This document shows positions 49,147-57,260 of a DNA stretch of 64,000 nt, one piece after another; the first letter of the stretch is position 1; each line of letters starts with the position of its first letter. The notes under the pieces were generated by a model that worked only from the letters and a program-made list of their open reading frames with translations, made no database searches and had not been told where the DNA came from. The stretch is from JBFLVU01 sp037444825 (GTDB lineage: Bacteria; Acidobacteriota; UBA4820; DSQY01), in contig JBBILR010000003.1 in the NCBI GenBank assembly GCA_037444825.1, positions 1 to 64,000 on the forward strand, read 5' to 3'. A program made the position numbers and the translations under genes.

Positions 49147-50466
49147 ATGATTTCCGTGGGCCTGGCACTTTCGGGGGGCGGGTCGAGGGCGGCGGCCTTT
49201 CATCGGGGGGTTCTCCTGGGCCTTCACGATGTGGGGCTCATGGAGAGAGTGGGGGTCGTCTCCACCGTCTCCGGCGGCTCCGTCTTCGGGGCGGCCTGGA
49301 TGGCGGCCCGGGTTCGGGGGGAGGCGGACGCGGAGTTTCTGGACCGCATGGGGCGGGAGCTGGCGCGGGGCTTCGTCGGCCGGACCGTTCGGCCGCGCCT
49401 GCTCAAGACCCTGCTTCCAGGCTACACCCGGACCAACGCCCTGGCGGAGACCTTCGACGGGATCTTTTTCGGCGGGCTTCGGCTGAGGGACCTCCCGGAA
49501 GTCCCGCGTCTTGTGATGAACGTCACCGTGTTGAACCACGGGCAGGTGGGGAAGTTCGCGAAGAAGGGCTTCAAGTGCGCCGGGCTCGTCCCCCCGGAGG
49601 GCGAAAATCCCTGGGTTCCCCTGCCGGACTACCCCCTTTCGCTGGCGGCGTCGGCGTCGGCCGCCTTTCCGGTGGGCCTGCCCCCCGTCTACCTCCGGCG
49701 GGGGGAGGGAGGCGTGCCGGAGGGGTGGGGAGCCACGCCGGCCCTCCGGGCGGCCAGGGCCATCGCCCTCACCGACGGCGGGGTTCTCGAAAACCTCGGC
49801 GTGCAGACCCTGTTGGAGGACGGGGGGGATTTCGCCGCCTGGGACCTCGTGGTGAGCGACGCCGGAACCCGGGAGCGGGAGTGGACCCCCGGGGGGCTCG
49901 CCCCGCGCCTGAGGGGGCTGGTCATGGGGGCCGTGAGCGCCCCGGTGCTGGAGCGGGTCAGCGTCCTCATGAACAACAAAGAGGACCGCCACATGCGCCA
50001 CCGCCTCTTCGAGGAGCGGGAGCGCTCCTGGCTCGTGGAGGCCCTACGGGACCCCGAGGAGGCCGCCCGCCCTGACCTTAGGGCCTTTCTGGAGGCCGAA
50101 GCGCCAGGGGCCGCGAGGAGGGTGATCATGGTGCGGGTGAACCAGGACTGGGACCACTTCGTCCGGAGAATCCCCAGGTGGCGTCTCGTGGGGCTGGCCG
50201 CCGATTTCGAGGCCAAGACGGGACTTCGGGCCCCCGCCCTTCCCTCTCCGGAGGACCTCTCCGCGAGGGAGGCCTTTTTGAAGGCCGTGGGGGCGGACCT
50301 GGGGCCGGCCCGACGTAGGTGGGAAGCCATGGGCGGGGCCGAGGCGGCCCACCGGGCCAACGCCGTCCCCACCACCTTCGGCGCCCTCTCCGCCGAGGAG
50401 GTGGAGGTCCTCTCCGCCCACGCCCGCTGGCAGGTCTGGGCCAACAAAACCGTCTACTGGGATTGA
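49147..50466 (+). CDS. patatin-like phospholipase family protein
   Basis: This 439-residue protein has the oxyanion motif ALSGGGSRAAAF (residues 7-18), the nucleophile in VSGGSVFGAAW (Ser45) and the dyad Asp in LTDGGVLENLG, which together define the patatin fold. The nucleophile elbow is GGSVF rather than the textbook GxSxG, a variant also seen in other bacterial members. Predicted activity is acyl hydrolysis of membrane lipids. There is no signal peptide or clear membrane segment. The ATG at 49147 has GAGGAGGTGA upstream. It diverges from the membrane protein gene across 215 bases in which I see no convincing promoter pair. Confidence 0.85.
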   Translation: MISVGLALSGGGSRAAAFHRGVLLGLHDVGLMERVGVVSTVSGGSVFGAAWMAARVRGEADAEFLDRMGRELARGFVGRTVRPRLLKTLLPGYTRTNALAETFDGIFFGGLRLRDLPEVPRLVMNVTVLNHGQVGKFAKKGFKCAGLVPPEGENPWVPLPDYPLSLAASASAAFPVGLPPVYLRRGEGGVPEGWGATPALRAARAIALTDGGVLENLGVQTLLEDGGDFAAWDLVVSDAGTREREWTPGGLAPRLRGLVMGAVSAPVLERVSVLMNNKEDRHMRHRLFEERERSWLVEALRDPEEAARPDLRAFLEAEAPGAARRVIMVRVNQDWDHFVRRIPRWRLVGLAADFEAKTGLRAPALPSPEDLSAREAFLKAVGADLGPARRRWEAMGGAEAAHRANAVPTTFGALSAEEVEVLSAHARWQVWANKTVYWD

Positions 50467-50558
50467 GGCGGCGGGGAAGGGATCAGAGGCCTGGGGCGGA
50501 CGGCCAGCCGACGGGTCCTGCCACCCCCCGAAAGAGGCGGCCGAAGGGAGGCGCCGCG

Positions 50559-50591
50559 GAAAAGAAAAGGGGGGAGGGGCGCCCTCCCCCC
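50559..50591 (-). terminator. rho-independent terminator after the glutamate-family dehydrogenase
   Basis: A 10-bp stem (GGGGGGAGGG at 50569-50578 with CCCTCCCCCC at 50582-50591) with a three-base loop is followed on the minus strand by CCTTTTCTTTT. It begins 10 bases past the gdh stop at 50601. Confidence 0.85.
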
Positions 50592-50600
50592 GAAGCGTTC

Positions 50601-51887
50601 TCAGACCCACCCGCGCATCTTGCAGGCGTCGGCGACGCGCCGGATGGCGATCATGTAGGCGGCGTCCCGCATGAACTCCTTCTTCTCCCGGGCCAGCTTG
50701 GAGACGGCCTTGAAGGCGGCGGTCATCTTCTGGTCGAGCTTGGAGAGGACCTCCTCCTTGTCCCAGAAGTAGTTCATGTTGCACTGCACCTGCTCGAAGT
50801 AGGAGCAGGTGACGCCTCCGGCGTTGCACAGGAAGTCGGGGATGACGAAGATCCCGCGCTTCTTGATCACCTCGTCGGCCTCGGGGGTGGTGGGGCCGTT
50901 GGCGCCCTCGGCGATGATCTTCACCGTGTCCTGGATGCGGTTCACGTTGTCGGCGTTGACCATGTTCTCCTGGGCGGCGGGGACCAGGACGGTGACCTTC
51001 TGGTCGATCCAGGCGTCGCCGGGGAGCTGTTCCCACCCGTAGGACTGGGCCTTTTTCTGGTCGATGGTGCCGAACTTGTCTACGGCCGCCATGAGCTTGT
51101 CGAAGGCGATGCCGTCCATGCAGCGGTAGGTGTAAGCCTTCTTGTCGTGGTTGTCCCAGCAGGAAATGGCGATGACCTTGCCCCCGTACTGGGTGAAGAG
51201 GTCCAGGGTGTACTGGGCCACGTTGCCGGAGCCCTGGATGGAGGCGGTGGCGCCTTGGATCTCGATGCCCAGCTCCTTCATGGCCTCCCGGATGCAGTAG
51301 ACGACGCCGTAGCCGGTGGCCTCGGTGCGGCCCAGGGAGCCGCCCATGCCTACGGGCTTGCCGGTGATGAAGCCGGGGAGCTTCTCGCCGCGGATCTTCT
51401 CCAGCTCGTCCATCATCCAGAGCATGTGCTGGCCGTGGGTCATGACGTCGGGGGCGGGGACGTCCTGGATGGGGCCGACGTTCCGGGCCACCTGGCGCAC
51501 CCAGCCGCGGCAGATGCCCTCCTGCTCCCGGTCCGAAAGGTCCGGCGGGTTGCAGATGACGCCGCCCTTTCCGCCGCCCAGGGGGATGTCCACCACGGCG
51601 CACTTCCAGGTCATCCACGTGGCCAGGGCGCGGACCGTGTCCACCGTCTCGTGGGGGTGGAAGCGGATGCCGCCCTTGCACGGGCCGCGTGCGTCGTTGT
51701 GCTGGACGCGGAAGCCGCGGAAGACCTTGTAGGTGCCGTCGTCCATCCGGACGGGGATCAGAAAGTGGTACTCCCGCATGGGGTTGCGGAGGAGTTCCCG
51801 GGTGCCCGCATCCAGTCCCAGCTTCTCCGCCACGCCGTCGAACTGCTTCTGGGCCATCTCGAAGGGATTGAAGGCCTTCTTTTCCAT
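50601..51887 (-). CDS. Glu/Leu/Phe/Val dehydrogenase family (glutamate dehydrogenase-like)
   Basis: These enzymes oxidatively deaminate an amino acid (glutamate in most cases) with NAD(P). The 428-residue protein has RVQHNDARGPCKGGIRFHP with the catalytic Lys71 region, TWKCAVVDIPLGGGKGGV, PAPDVMTHGQHMLWMMDE, and the nucleotide fold IQGSGNVAQYTLDLF, all typical. An insertion around residues 235-290 (SCWDNHDKKAYTYRCMDGIAFDKLM) makes it look like the clostridial and archaeal type of GDH, with a changed NAD domain. Glutamate is the likely substrate, but leucine/phenylalanine cannot be excluded without alignment. It lies between a strong promoter and a strong terminator, as a single gene. GAGGTGATTTCCG precedes the ATG. 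Confidence 0.92.
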   Translation of the reverse strand: MEKKAFNPFEMAQKQFDGVAEKLGLDAGTRELLRNPMREYHFLIPVRMDDGTYKVFRGFRVQHNDARGPCKGGIRFHPHETVDTVRALATWMTWKCAVVDIPLGGGKGGVICNPPDLSDREQEGICRGWVRQVARNVGPIQDVPAPDVMTHGQHMLWMMDELEKIRGEKLPGFITGKPVGMGGSLGRTEATGYGVVYCIREAMKELGIEIQGATASIQGSGNVAQYTLDLFTQYGGKVIAISCWDNHDKKAYTYRCMDGIAFDKLMAAVDKFGTIDQKKAQSYGWEQLPGDAWIDQKVTVLVPAAQENMVNADNVNRIQDTVKIIAEGANGPTTPEADEVIKKRGIFVIPDFLCNAGGVTCSYFEQVQCNMNYFWDKEEVLSKLDQKMTAAFKAVSKLAREKKEFMRDAAYMIAIRRVADACKMRGWV

Positions 51888-51944
51888 CGGAAATCACCTC
51901 GCTCGCAAGGGCGCCCGCTCACGCTGGCCCGCCCAAAGAAGCAA

Positions 51945-51974
51945 ACTCTAGCAACGGCGGCGGGGAAGTGTCAA
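51945..51974 (-). promoter_or_regulatory. near-consensus sigma-70 promoter of the gdh-type gene
   Basis: On the minus strand, TTGACA (complement of 51969-51974) and TAGAGT (complement of 51945-51950) are 18 bases apart. It would start transcription near 51938 with a leader of about 50 bases. Confidence 0.75.
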
Positions 51975-52060
51975 CGCTCTTGGGGGTTTCCCGGGGCGGG
52001 GGGGCAATTGGCCCACCGGGAGGCGAGGCGGTTTACAATGCCCGCCTGGGGAGGAGCGCC

Positions 52061-53227
52061 ATGGCGTCCGACGTCCACTTTCTGACCTCCCGGGCGGTGG
52101 GGAACCGGTCGGTGCTGGAAGGGCTCCCGGCCCTCTTCGCCGCCGGCGGGGAGGGGATCGTTTCCCCGGGGGACCTGGTGGCGGTGAAGGTCCACGTGGG
52201 CCAGCCCGGCACCACACGCTTCCTCAGGCCCCAGTACGTCCGGGTCCTGGTGGAGGAGGTGAAGCGGCGGGGGGGCAAGCCCTTCCTCACCGACTCCAAC
52301 ACCCTCTACCGGGGGCCGAGGGACAACGCGGTGGACCACGCGCTGGCGGCCCACGAGCACGGCTACGACGTCTGCGGCACCGGCGCCCCCTTCCTGGCGG
52401 CGGACGGGCTCACCTCCAAGGAGGTCGTGGAGGTGCCGGTGAACCTCAAGCACTTCCGGAAGGTTCGGTACGGAGCCGCCGCCCACCACGCCCACGCCCT
52501 GGTGGTGGTGACGCACTTCAAGGGGCACATGGCGGCGGGGTACGGCGGGGCCGTGAAGAACGTGGGGATGGGACTGGGGAGCCGGGCGGCCAAGCAGCAG
52601 ATGCACGGCAACGTCAGGCCCTCCTACGAGGACCCCCATCGCTGCACCCTCTGCGGAACCTGCGTTTCCGTCTGCCCCGCCGGGGCCGTGGAGGCGGAAG
52701 AGGCCCTCATGCGCTTCGACTGGGAGCTCTGCGAGGGGTGCGGGGACTGCATCGTCCACTGCCCCGAGGGGGCCCTGCGGATCCAGTGGGACGAGAAGCC
52801 CGAGATTCTGGGGGAGAAGATGGCGGAGGTGGCCTTCGGCGTCCTGAGGTCCAAGGCCGGCAAGGCCCTCTTCCTCAACTTCCTCCTGGAGGTCACCCCC
52901 GACTGCGACTGCCTCCCCTGGTCCGACCACCCCCTCGTCCCCGACATCGGGGTCCTCTGCTCCCGGGACCCCGTGGCCGTGGACGCGGCCTCGGCGGACC
53001 TGGTCTCCGCCTCCCCCGGCCTCCCGAATACCCGGCTCCGCAAGGCCTTCGAAGCGGGCAGCGACAAGTTCCGGGACCTCCACCCCGCCGTGCGGTGGGA
53101 GGACCAGCTTCGCTACGCGGAGTCCATCGGGCTGGGAAGCCGGGAGTACCGCCTGGTGGACCTTCTCCGGGGACGGGTGGTGACGGTGGAGGAGGCCCTT
53201 CAGCCCCCGTTTCGGAGGGAGGCATGA
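52061..53227 (+). CDS. DUF362 ferredoxin-type Fe-S protein
   Basis: This 388-residue protein has a DUF362 core (residues about 1-190; VAVKVHVGQPGTTRFLRPQYV, FLTDSNTLYRGPRDNAVDHA) and two 4Fe-4S motifs at about 192-240: CTLCGTCVSVCPAGA and CEGCGDCIVHCPEGA. GYGGAVKNVGMGLGSRAAKQQMH is the common DUF362 signature. The C-terminal part contains CDCLPWSDHPLVPDIGVLCSRDPVAVDAASADL. The family is found in many anaerobes and respiratory bacteria and probably mediates electron transfer; no defined reaction is known. The ATG at 52061 has GGGGAGGAGC upstream. A TACAAT box sits at 52034-52039, but its nearest TTGGCC lies 20 bases before, so the promoter is uncertain. The stop overlaps the RNase H start. Confidence 0.85.
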   Translation: MASDVHFLTSRAVGNRSVLEGLPALFAAGGEGIVSPGDLVAVKVHVGQPGTTRFLRPQYVRVLVEEVKRRGGKPFLTDSNTLYRGPRDNAVDHALAAHEHGYDVCGTGAPFLAADGLTSKEVVEVPVNLKHFRKVRYGAAAHHAHALVVVTHFKGHMAAGYGGAVKNVGMGLGSRAAKQQMHGNVRPSYEDPHRCTLCGTCVSVCPAGAVEAEEALMRFDWELCEGCGDCIVHCPEGALRIQWDEKPEILGEKMAEVAFGVLRSKAGKALFLNFLLEVTPDCDCLPWSDHPLVPDIGVLCSRDPVAVDAASADLVSASPGLPNTRLRKAFEAGSDKFRDLHPAVRWEDQLRYAESIGLGSREYRLVDLLRGRVVTVEEALQPPFRREA

Positions 53228-53808
53228 CCGGGGCGGCGGAGCGGAAGCTCGATCTGCTGCGGCGCCTCTACCGCCACGTCCGGGATACGGGCTTCGGGCG
53301 GGAGTCGGAAGAGCGGCGCCGGGAGGTGGAGGAGCTCTTCGCCGAATTCGCCGGGTACCTCAAGGAGAAGGCCCCGCGGGCGGAGGAGGAACGGGTGCTC
53401 ATCCTTCACGCCGACGGCGGCAGCCGGGGCAACCCCGGGCCGGCGGGAGCCGGCGGCGTCATCCTGGACGGGGAAGGGAGGGTCCTCGAGGACTTCTCCC
53501 TCTTCTTGGGGACCGCCACGAACAACGAGGCGGAGTACCGCGCCCTCACCGAGGGGCTCAAGCGGGCGGCGGCCCGGAAGCCCACCCGCCTCGTGGTCCG
53601 CATGGACAGCCTCCTCGTGGTCAAGCAGATGCGGGGGGAGTACCGCGTCAAGGACCGGAAGCTCCTTCCCCTCCACCTGGAGGCGCGGCGGAGCTTCCCG
53701 CCGTGTCCCGTCCTCTTCGAGCACGTCCCCAGGGAGCGCAACGCGCTGGCCGACCGCCTGGCCAATGAGGCCATGGATCAAGGCGCCGCGGACACGCCGG
53801 AGTCCTGA
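53224..53808 (+). CDS. RNase H-fold nuclease with N-terminal helical extension
   Basis: This 194-residue protein has an RNase HI fold from about residue 58 on. The catalytic residues are Asp64 in HADGGSRGNPGPAGAGG, Glu102 in NNEAEYRAL, Asp128 in RMDSLLVVKQM and Asp177 in NALADRLAN, all in place. An N-terminal part of about 50 residues is predicted helical and charged (ERKLDLLRRLYRHVRDTGF; EERRREVEELFAEFAGYL), and is absent from E. coli RNase HI (155 residues). The family removes RNA from RNA-DNA hybrids. The ATG at 53224 overlaps the DUF362 stop (ATGA), giving an odd but clear coupling. Confidence 0.87.
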   Translation: MTGAAERKLDLLRRLYRHVRDTGFGRESEERRREVEELFAEFAGYLKEKAPRAEEERVLILHADGGSRGNPGPAGAGGVILDGEGRVLEDFSLFLGTATNNEAEYRALTEGLKRAAARKPTRLVVRMDSLLVVKQMRGEYRVKDRKLLPLHLEARRSFPPCPVLFEHVPRERNALADRLANEAMDQGAADTPES

Positions 53809-53823
53809 GGGGTCCACCCGGCC

Positions 53824-53853
53824 TTCCCGAAGAAGACGCCTTTCCGGTACAAT
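53824..53853 (+). promoter_or_regulatory. possible promoter of the MXAN_5187_C-like gene
   Basis: TTCCCG at 53824-53829 and TACAAT at 53848-53853 are 18 bases apart. Transcription from about 53860 leaves a 13-base leader with AAGGTGAGG. The -10 is good, the -35 moderate. Confidence 0.4.
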
Positions 53854-53872
53854 CGGGACCCAAGGTGAGGCC

Positions 53873-54484
53873 ATGGCCGAGGCGCGGGACTTCCGAAAAG
53901 ACATGGCGAGGATGGAACAGCTCTTCGCCACGGTGAAGCGGCAGTACGACCTCTTCTTTTCGGGGGCGGTGAAGGAACCGCCGAAGACGGACCACGAAGA
54001 ACTCACCCGCCTGGTTCGCTACTGGGCCACGGCGGGGATTTCGCAGACGGCCCAGCAGTTCCTCTTCCAGAGCTTTCAGAACCGGTACCTCCTCCACCAC
54101 GAGCAGTGGAACAAGTGGATGCGGGCCCGGGAGGACGGGCTGGTGGCGGACCCGCGCCTTCCCATGGCCCTCAAAAGGGCCAGGAGCGCCTTCCAGGAGC
54201 TGGAAAAGGGGGTGGTGAGGGAGAAGCCCCCGCAAGCCCCGCCGCCGGCGGCCGCCCCAAAGGAAAAGGCTCCCCCTGCGGACCCCGCGAGGAAGCTCTA
54301 CGAGGAGTTCGCCGCCGCGAAGCGGAAGACGGGGGAAGGGCTCAACATGGATTTCGAGGTTTTCCGTGCCTTCGTGGAGAAGCAGAAGGCGGCCATCGCC
54401 CAGAAGTACGGCGCCAAGAAGGTGGACTTCGCCGTGGCGGTCAAGGACGGCAAGGTGACCTTGAAGGCCAAGATGGTCAAATAA
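53873..54484 (+). CDS. MXAN_5187_C-like protein
   Basis: This 203-residue soluble protein has a helical N-terminal half (ARMEQLFATVKRQYDLFFSGAVKEPP, VRYWATAGISQTAQQFLFQSFQNRYLLHHEQWNKWM), a Pro/Ala linker and a compact C-terminal part (YEEFAAAKRKTGEGLNMDFEVFRAFVEKQK, FAVAVKDGKVTLKAKMVK). That tail resembles the C-terminal domain named after MXAN_5187 of Myxococcus, known from deltaproteobacteria and Acidobacteriota; I assign this from memory of the pattern. No role is known. The ATG at 53873 has AGGTGAGG upstream. Downstream, 130 bases lead to metK and contain its promoter. Confidence 0.65.
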   Translation: MAEARDFRKDMARMEQLFATVKRQYDLFFSGAVKEPPKTDHEELTRLVRYWATAGISQTAQQFLFQSFQNRYLLHHEQWNKWMRAREDGLVADPRLPMALKRARSAFQELEKGVVREKPPQAPPPAAAPKEKAPPADPARKLYEEFAAAKRKTGEGLNMDFEVFRAFVEKQKAAIAQKYGAKKVDFAVAVKDGKVTLKAKMVK

Positions 54485-54544
54485 GGTCCGGCCGGGGGCC
54501 TGCGCCCCGCCGTCTCCCCGGGATGACCCTCCGCCCGCCCCCCG

Positions 54545-54573
54545 TTGACCGACCGCCGCGGAAGTGCTATAAA
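54545..54573 (+). promoter_or_regulatory. strong sigma-70-type promoter of metK-ahcY
   Basis: TTGACC at 54545-54550 and TATAAA at 54568-54573 are exactly 17 bases apart. Transcription should begin near 54580, with a leader of only about 35 bases that carries GGAAAGGAG. The leader is too short to hold any SAM or SAH riboswitch. Confidence 0.8.
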
Positions 54574-54614
54574 ACCGCCTGTTTTCGGGACGGAACCCCC
54601 CCGGAAAGGAGCCC

Positions 54615-55811
54615 ATGGACAGAGACTTTTTCTTCACCTCCGAATCGGTGACCGAAGGCCATCCCGACAAGATCGCCGACCAGGTCAGCGACGCCATCCT
54701 CGACGCCATCCTCGAAAAGGACCCGAGGGCCCGGGTGGCGGTGGAGACCCTCCTCAAGACCGGCTTCTGCATCGTGGCGGGGGAAGTGACCACCGACTGC
54801 TACGTGGAGATCCCCGCCACCGTGCGAAAGACGATCCAGGAGATCGGCTACACCAGCAGCGAGATGGGCTTCGACGGCGGCAGCTGCGGGGTCTTGGTGG
54901 CCATCGAAGGCCAGTCCCCCGACATCGCCCGGGGGGTGGACGGCAAGAAGAACCGCAAGGGAGAGCAGGGCGCCGGGGACCAAGGGATGATGTTCGGCTT
55001 CGCCTGCGACGAGACCGACGAGCTCATGCCCGCGCCCATCACCTACGCCCACGCCGTGACCCGTCGGCTCGCCGAGGCCCGCAAGAGGGGGGACCTGCCC
55101 TTTCTCCTGCCCGACGGGAAGAGCCAGGTGACGGTGGAGTACCGCAAGGGGCGGCCCCACCGCATCGCCAAGGTGGTGGTTTCCGCTCAGCACAAGAAGA
55201 ACACGCCGAGGGAGAGGATCGAGGAGGGCATCCTGGAGGAGGTGGTCCGGAAGGCCCTCCCCGCCGAGATGCTGAGGGGCATGAAGAAGGCCGATTTCCT
55301 CGTCAACCCCACGGGGATGTTCGAGATCGGGGGGCCCATGGGGGACTCGGGGGTCACGGGCCGGAAGATCATCGTGGACACCTACGGCGGCATGGGACGC
55401 CACGGCGGGGGGGCCTTCTCGGGGAAGGACCCCTCCAAGGTGGACCGCTCGGCGGCCTACATGGCGAGGCACATCGCCAAGACCATCGTGGCGGCGGGGC
55501 TGGCGCGGCGCTGCGAGGTGCAGCTGGCCTACGCCATCGGCGTGGCGGCCCCGGTGAGCGTCCTGGTGGAGACCTTCGGGACCGGCGCCGTCCCCGAGGA
55601 GAAGATCGAAGGGGCGGTGAGGGACGCCTTCGGGCTCAAGCCCGCCGAGATCATCGAAAGCCTGGACCTGCTGAGGCCCATCTACCGCAAGACGGCGGCC
55701 TACGGCCACTTCGGGCGCACCGAGCCGGCGTTCACCTGGGAGCGCACCGAAAAGGCCCGGCTTCTTCGGGAGCGCTGCGGCCTCAAGGGAGAGAAGAGGG
55801 GAAGGCCATGA
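54615..55811 (+). CDS. metK: S-adenosylmethionine synthetase
   Basis: MetK makes SAM from methionine and ATP. The 398-residue protein has ESVTEGHPDKIADQVSDA (His16 and the ATP-binding Asp), DGGSCGVLVAIEGQSPDIA, the K+/Mg2+ motif GEQGAGDQGMMFGFACDE, FLVNPTGMFEIGGPMGDSGVTGRKIIVDTYGG, and GGGAFSGKDPSKVDRSAAYMAR. All active-site blocks are present and the length is standard. GGAAAGGAGCCC lies before the ATG. The stop overlaps the ahcY start. The pairing with S-adenosylhomocysteine hydrolase forms the activated-methyl cycle. Confidence 0.98.
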   Translation: MDRDFFFTSESVTEGHPDKIADQVSDAILDAILEKDPRARVAVETLLKTGFCIVAGEVTTDCYVEIPATVRKTIQEIGYTSSEMGFDGGSCGVLVAIEGQSPDIARGVDGKKNRKGEQGAGDQGMMFGFACDETDELMPAPITYAHAVTRRLAEARKRGDLPFLLPDGKSQVTVEYRKGRPHRIAKVVVSAQHKKNTPRERIEEGILEEVVRKALPAEMLRGMKKADFLVNPTGMFEIGGPMGDSGVTGRKIIVDTYGGMGRHGGGAFSGKDPSKVDRSAAYMARHIAKTIVAAGLARRCEVQLAYAIGVAAPVSVLVETFGTGAVPEEKIEGAVRDAFGLKPAEIIESLDLLRPIYRKTAAYGHFGRTEPAFTWERTEKARLLRERCGLKGEKRGRP

Positions 55812-57067
55812 CGCCGGACGTGAAGGACCGGGCCCTCAAGGCCAAAGGCAAGGAGAGGATCCTCTGGGCGGACCGGCAGATGCCGGTCCTCGGGCGAATC
55901 CGGGAGCGCTTCGCCAAGGAGCGGCCCTTGGAAGGGGTGCGGGTGGGGGCCTGCCTCCACGTGACCACGGAGACGGCCAACCTGGTGCGGACCCTGGCCG
56001 CCGGGGGGGCCCAGGTCGCCCTCTGCGCCAGCAACCCCCTCTCCACCCAGGACGACGTGGCGGCGAGCCTCGCCGAGGACTTCGGCATCGCCGTGTTCGC
56101 CATCAAGGGGGAGGACCACGCCACCTACTACGCCCACCTCGCCGCCGTGCTGGACACCCGCCCCCAGCTCACCATGGACGACGGGGCCGACCTGGTCTCC
56201 CTGGCCCACGGGGAGCGGAAGGACGCCCTGGAGCACATCCTCGCCGGGACCGAAGAGACCACCACCGGCGTCATCCGGCTGAAGAGCATGGCGAAGCACG
56301 GCGTCCTGCGGTACCCCATCCTCGCCGTGAACGAGGCCATGACCAAGCACCTCTTCGACAACCGGTACGGCACGGGGCAGTCCACCCTGGACGGGATCCT
56401 GCGGGCCACCAACCTCCTCCTGGCCGGCTCCACGGTGGTGGTGGCCGGGTACGGCTGGTGCGGCAAAGGGGTGGCCATGCGGGCCAAGGGGATGGGGGCC
56501 CACGTGGTGGTCACCGAGGTGAACCCCGTGAAGGCCCTGGAGGCGGTGATGGACGGCTTCGACGTCCTGCCCATGGAGGAGGCCGCCCCCCGGGGAGACC
56601 TCTTCGTCACCGTCACCGGCAACAAGCACGTGATCCGGGTGGAGCACTTCGAGGCCATGAAGGACGGCGCCATCGTCTGCAACTCCGGCCACTTCAACGT
56701 GGAACTGGAACTGGAGGGCGGGCTCTACGAAAAGGCCCTGGAACGGAGGCCCGTGCGGGACTTCGTGGAGGAGTTCCGCCTGAGGAACGGGCGCCGGGTC
56801 TACGTGCTGGCCGAGGGGCGGCTGGTGAACCTCGCCGCCGCCGAAGGCCACCCCGCCGTGGTCATGGACATGTCCTTCGCCAACCAGGCGCTCTCCGCCG
56901 AGTGGATGCTCCAGAACCACGCCGCCCTCTCCCGTGACGTCCACGTCATCCCCGAGGAAATCGACCTGGAGATCGCCCGCATCAAGCTGGAGACCCTGGG
57001 GTACCGGATGGACACCCTCACCCCGGAGCAGGTGGCGTACCTGGCCTCCTGGCAGGAGGGAACCTGA
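55808..57067 (+). CDS. ahcY: adenosylhomocysteinase
   Basis: AhcY splits S-adenosylhomocysteine to homocysteine and adenosine, using tightly bound NAD. The 419-residue protein has GACLHVTTETANLV (His51), CASNPLSTQDDVAASL, the substrate Glu/Asp block TMDDGADLVSLAH, EETTTGVIRLKSM, and the NAD motif GYGWCGKGVA at 214-223. Conserved TGNKHVIRVEHFEAMKDGAIVCNSGHF follows and the tail ends EQVAYLASW. It is of the short bacterial/archaeal type (no 40-residue insertion). ATG 55808 overlaps the metK TGA. A terminator follows at 57156. Confidence 0.97.
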   Translation: MTPDVKDRALKAKGKERILWADRQMPVLGRIRERFAKERPLEGVRVGACLHVTTETANLVRTLAAGGAQVALCASNPLSTQDDVAASLAEDFGIAVFAIKGEDHATYYAHLAAVLDTRPQLTMDDGADLVSLAHGERKDALEHILAGTEETTTGVIRLKSMAKHGVLRYPILAVNEAMTKHLFDNRYGTGQSTLDGILRATNLLLAGSTVVVAGYGWCGKGVAMRAKGMGAHVVVTEVNPVKALEAVMDGFDVLPMEEAAPRGDLFVTVTGNKHVIRVEHFEAMKDGAIVCNSGHFNVELELEGGLYEKALERRPVRDFVEEFRLRNGRRVYVLAEGRLVNLAAAEGHPAVVMDMSFANQALSAEWMLQNHAALSRDVHVIPEEIDLEIARIKLETLGYRMDTLTPEQVAYLASWQEGT

Positions 57068-57155
57068 CGGAAAGGTGGCGGCGGGGGTTGCCTTTTCCCC
57101 GGAACCGCTCCAAGATTTTCTTCGGGACCGCGGAGGTCTCGCACAGACCGGAACC

Positions 57156-57188
57156 AAGGGGGGAGTGAAAGCTCCCCCTTTGCTTTTG
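57156..57188 (+). terminator. rho-independent terminator after metK-ahcY
   Basis: AAGGGGGGAG at 57156-57165 pairs with CTCCCCCTT at 57172-57180 with one bulged G, loop TGAAAG, followed by TGCTTTTG. The rest of 57068-57260 shows no clear promoter for the next gene. Confidence 0.7.
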
Positions 57189-57260
57189 GAGGCTTGCGAA
57201 CCGGCCGGTGGGAGTTTCGCTTTTCGGGGTTGCGGATCGAGCGCCCGGAAGGAGGATGCC

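Noticed and set aside
54485..54614. SAM/SAH riboswitch upstream of metK
   Set aside because: A strong promoter at 54545-54573 leaves a leader of about 35 bases, and no conserved riboswitch core is visible.
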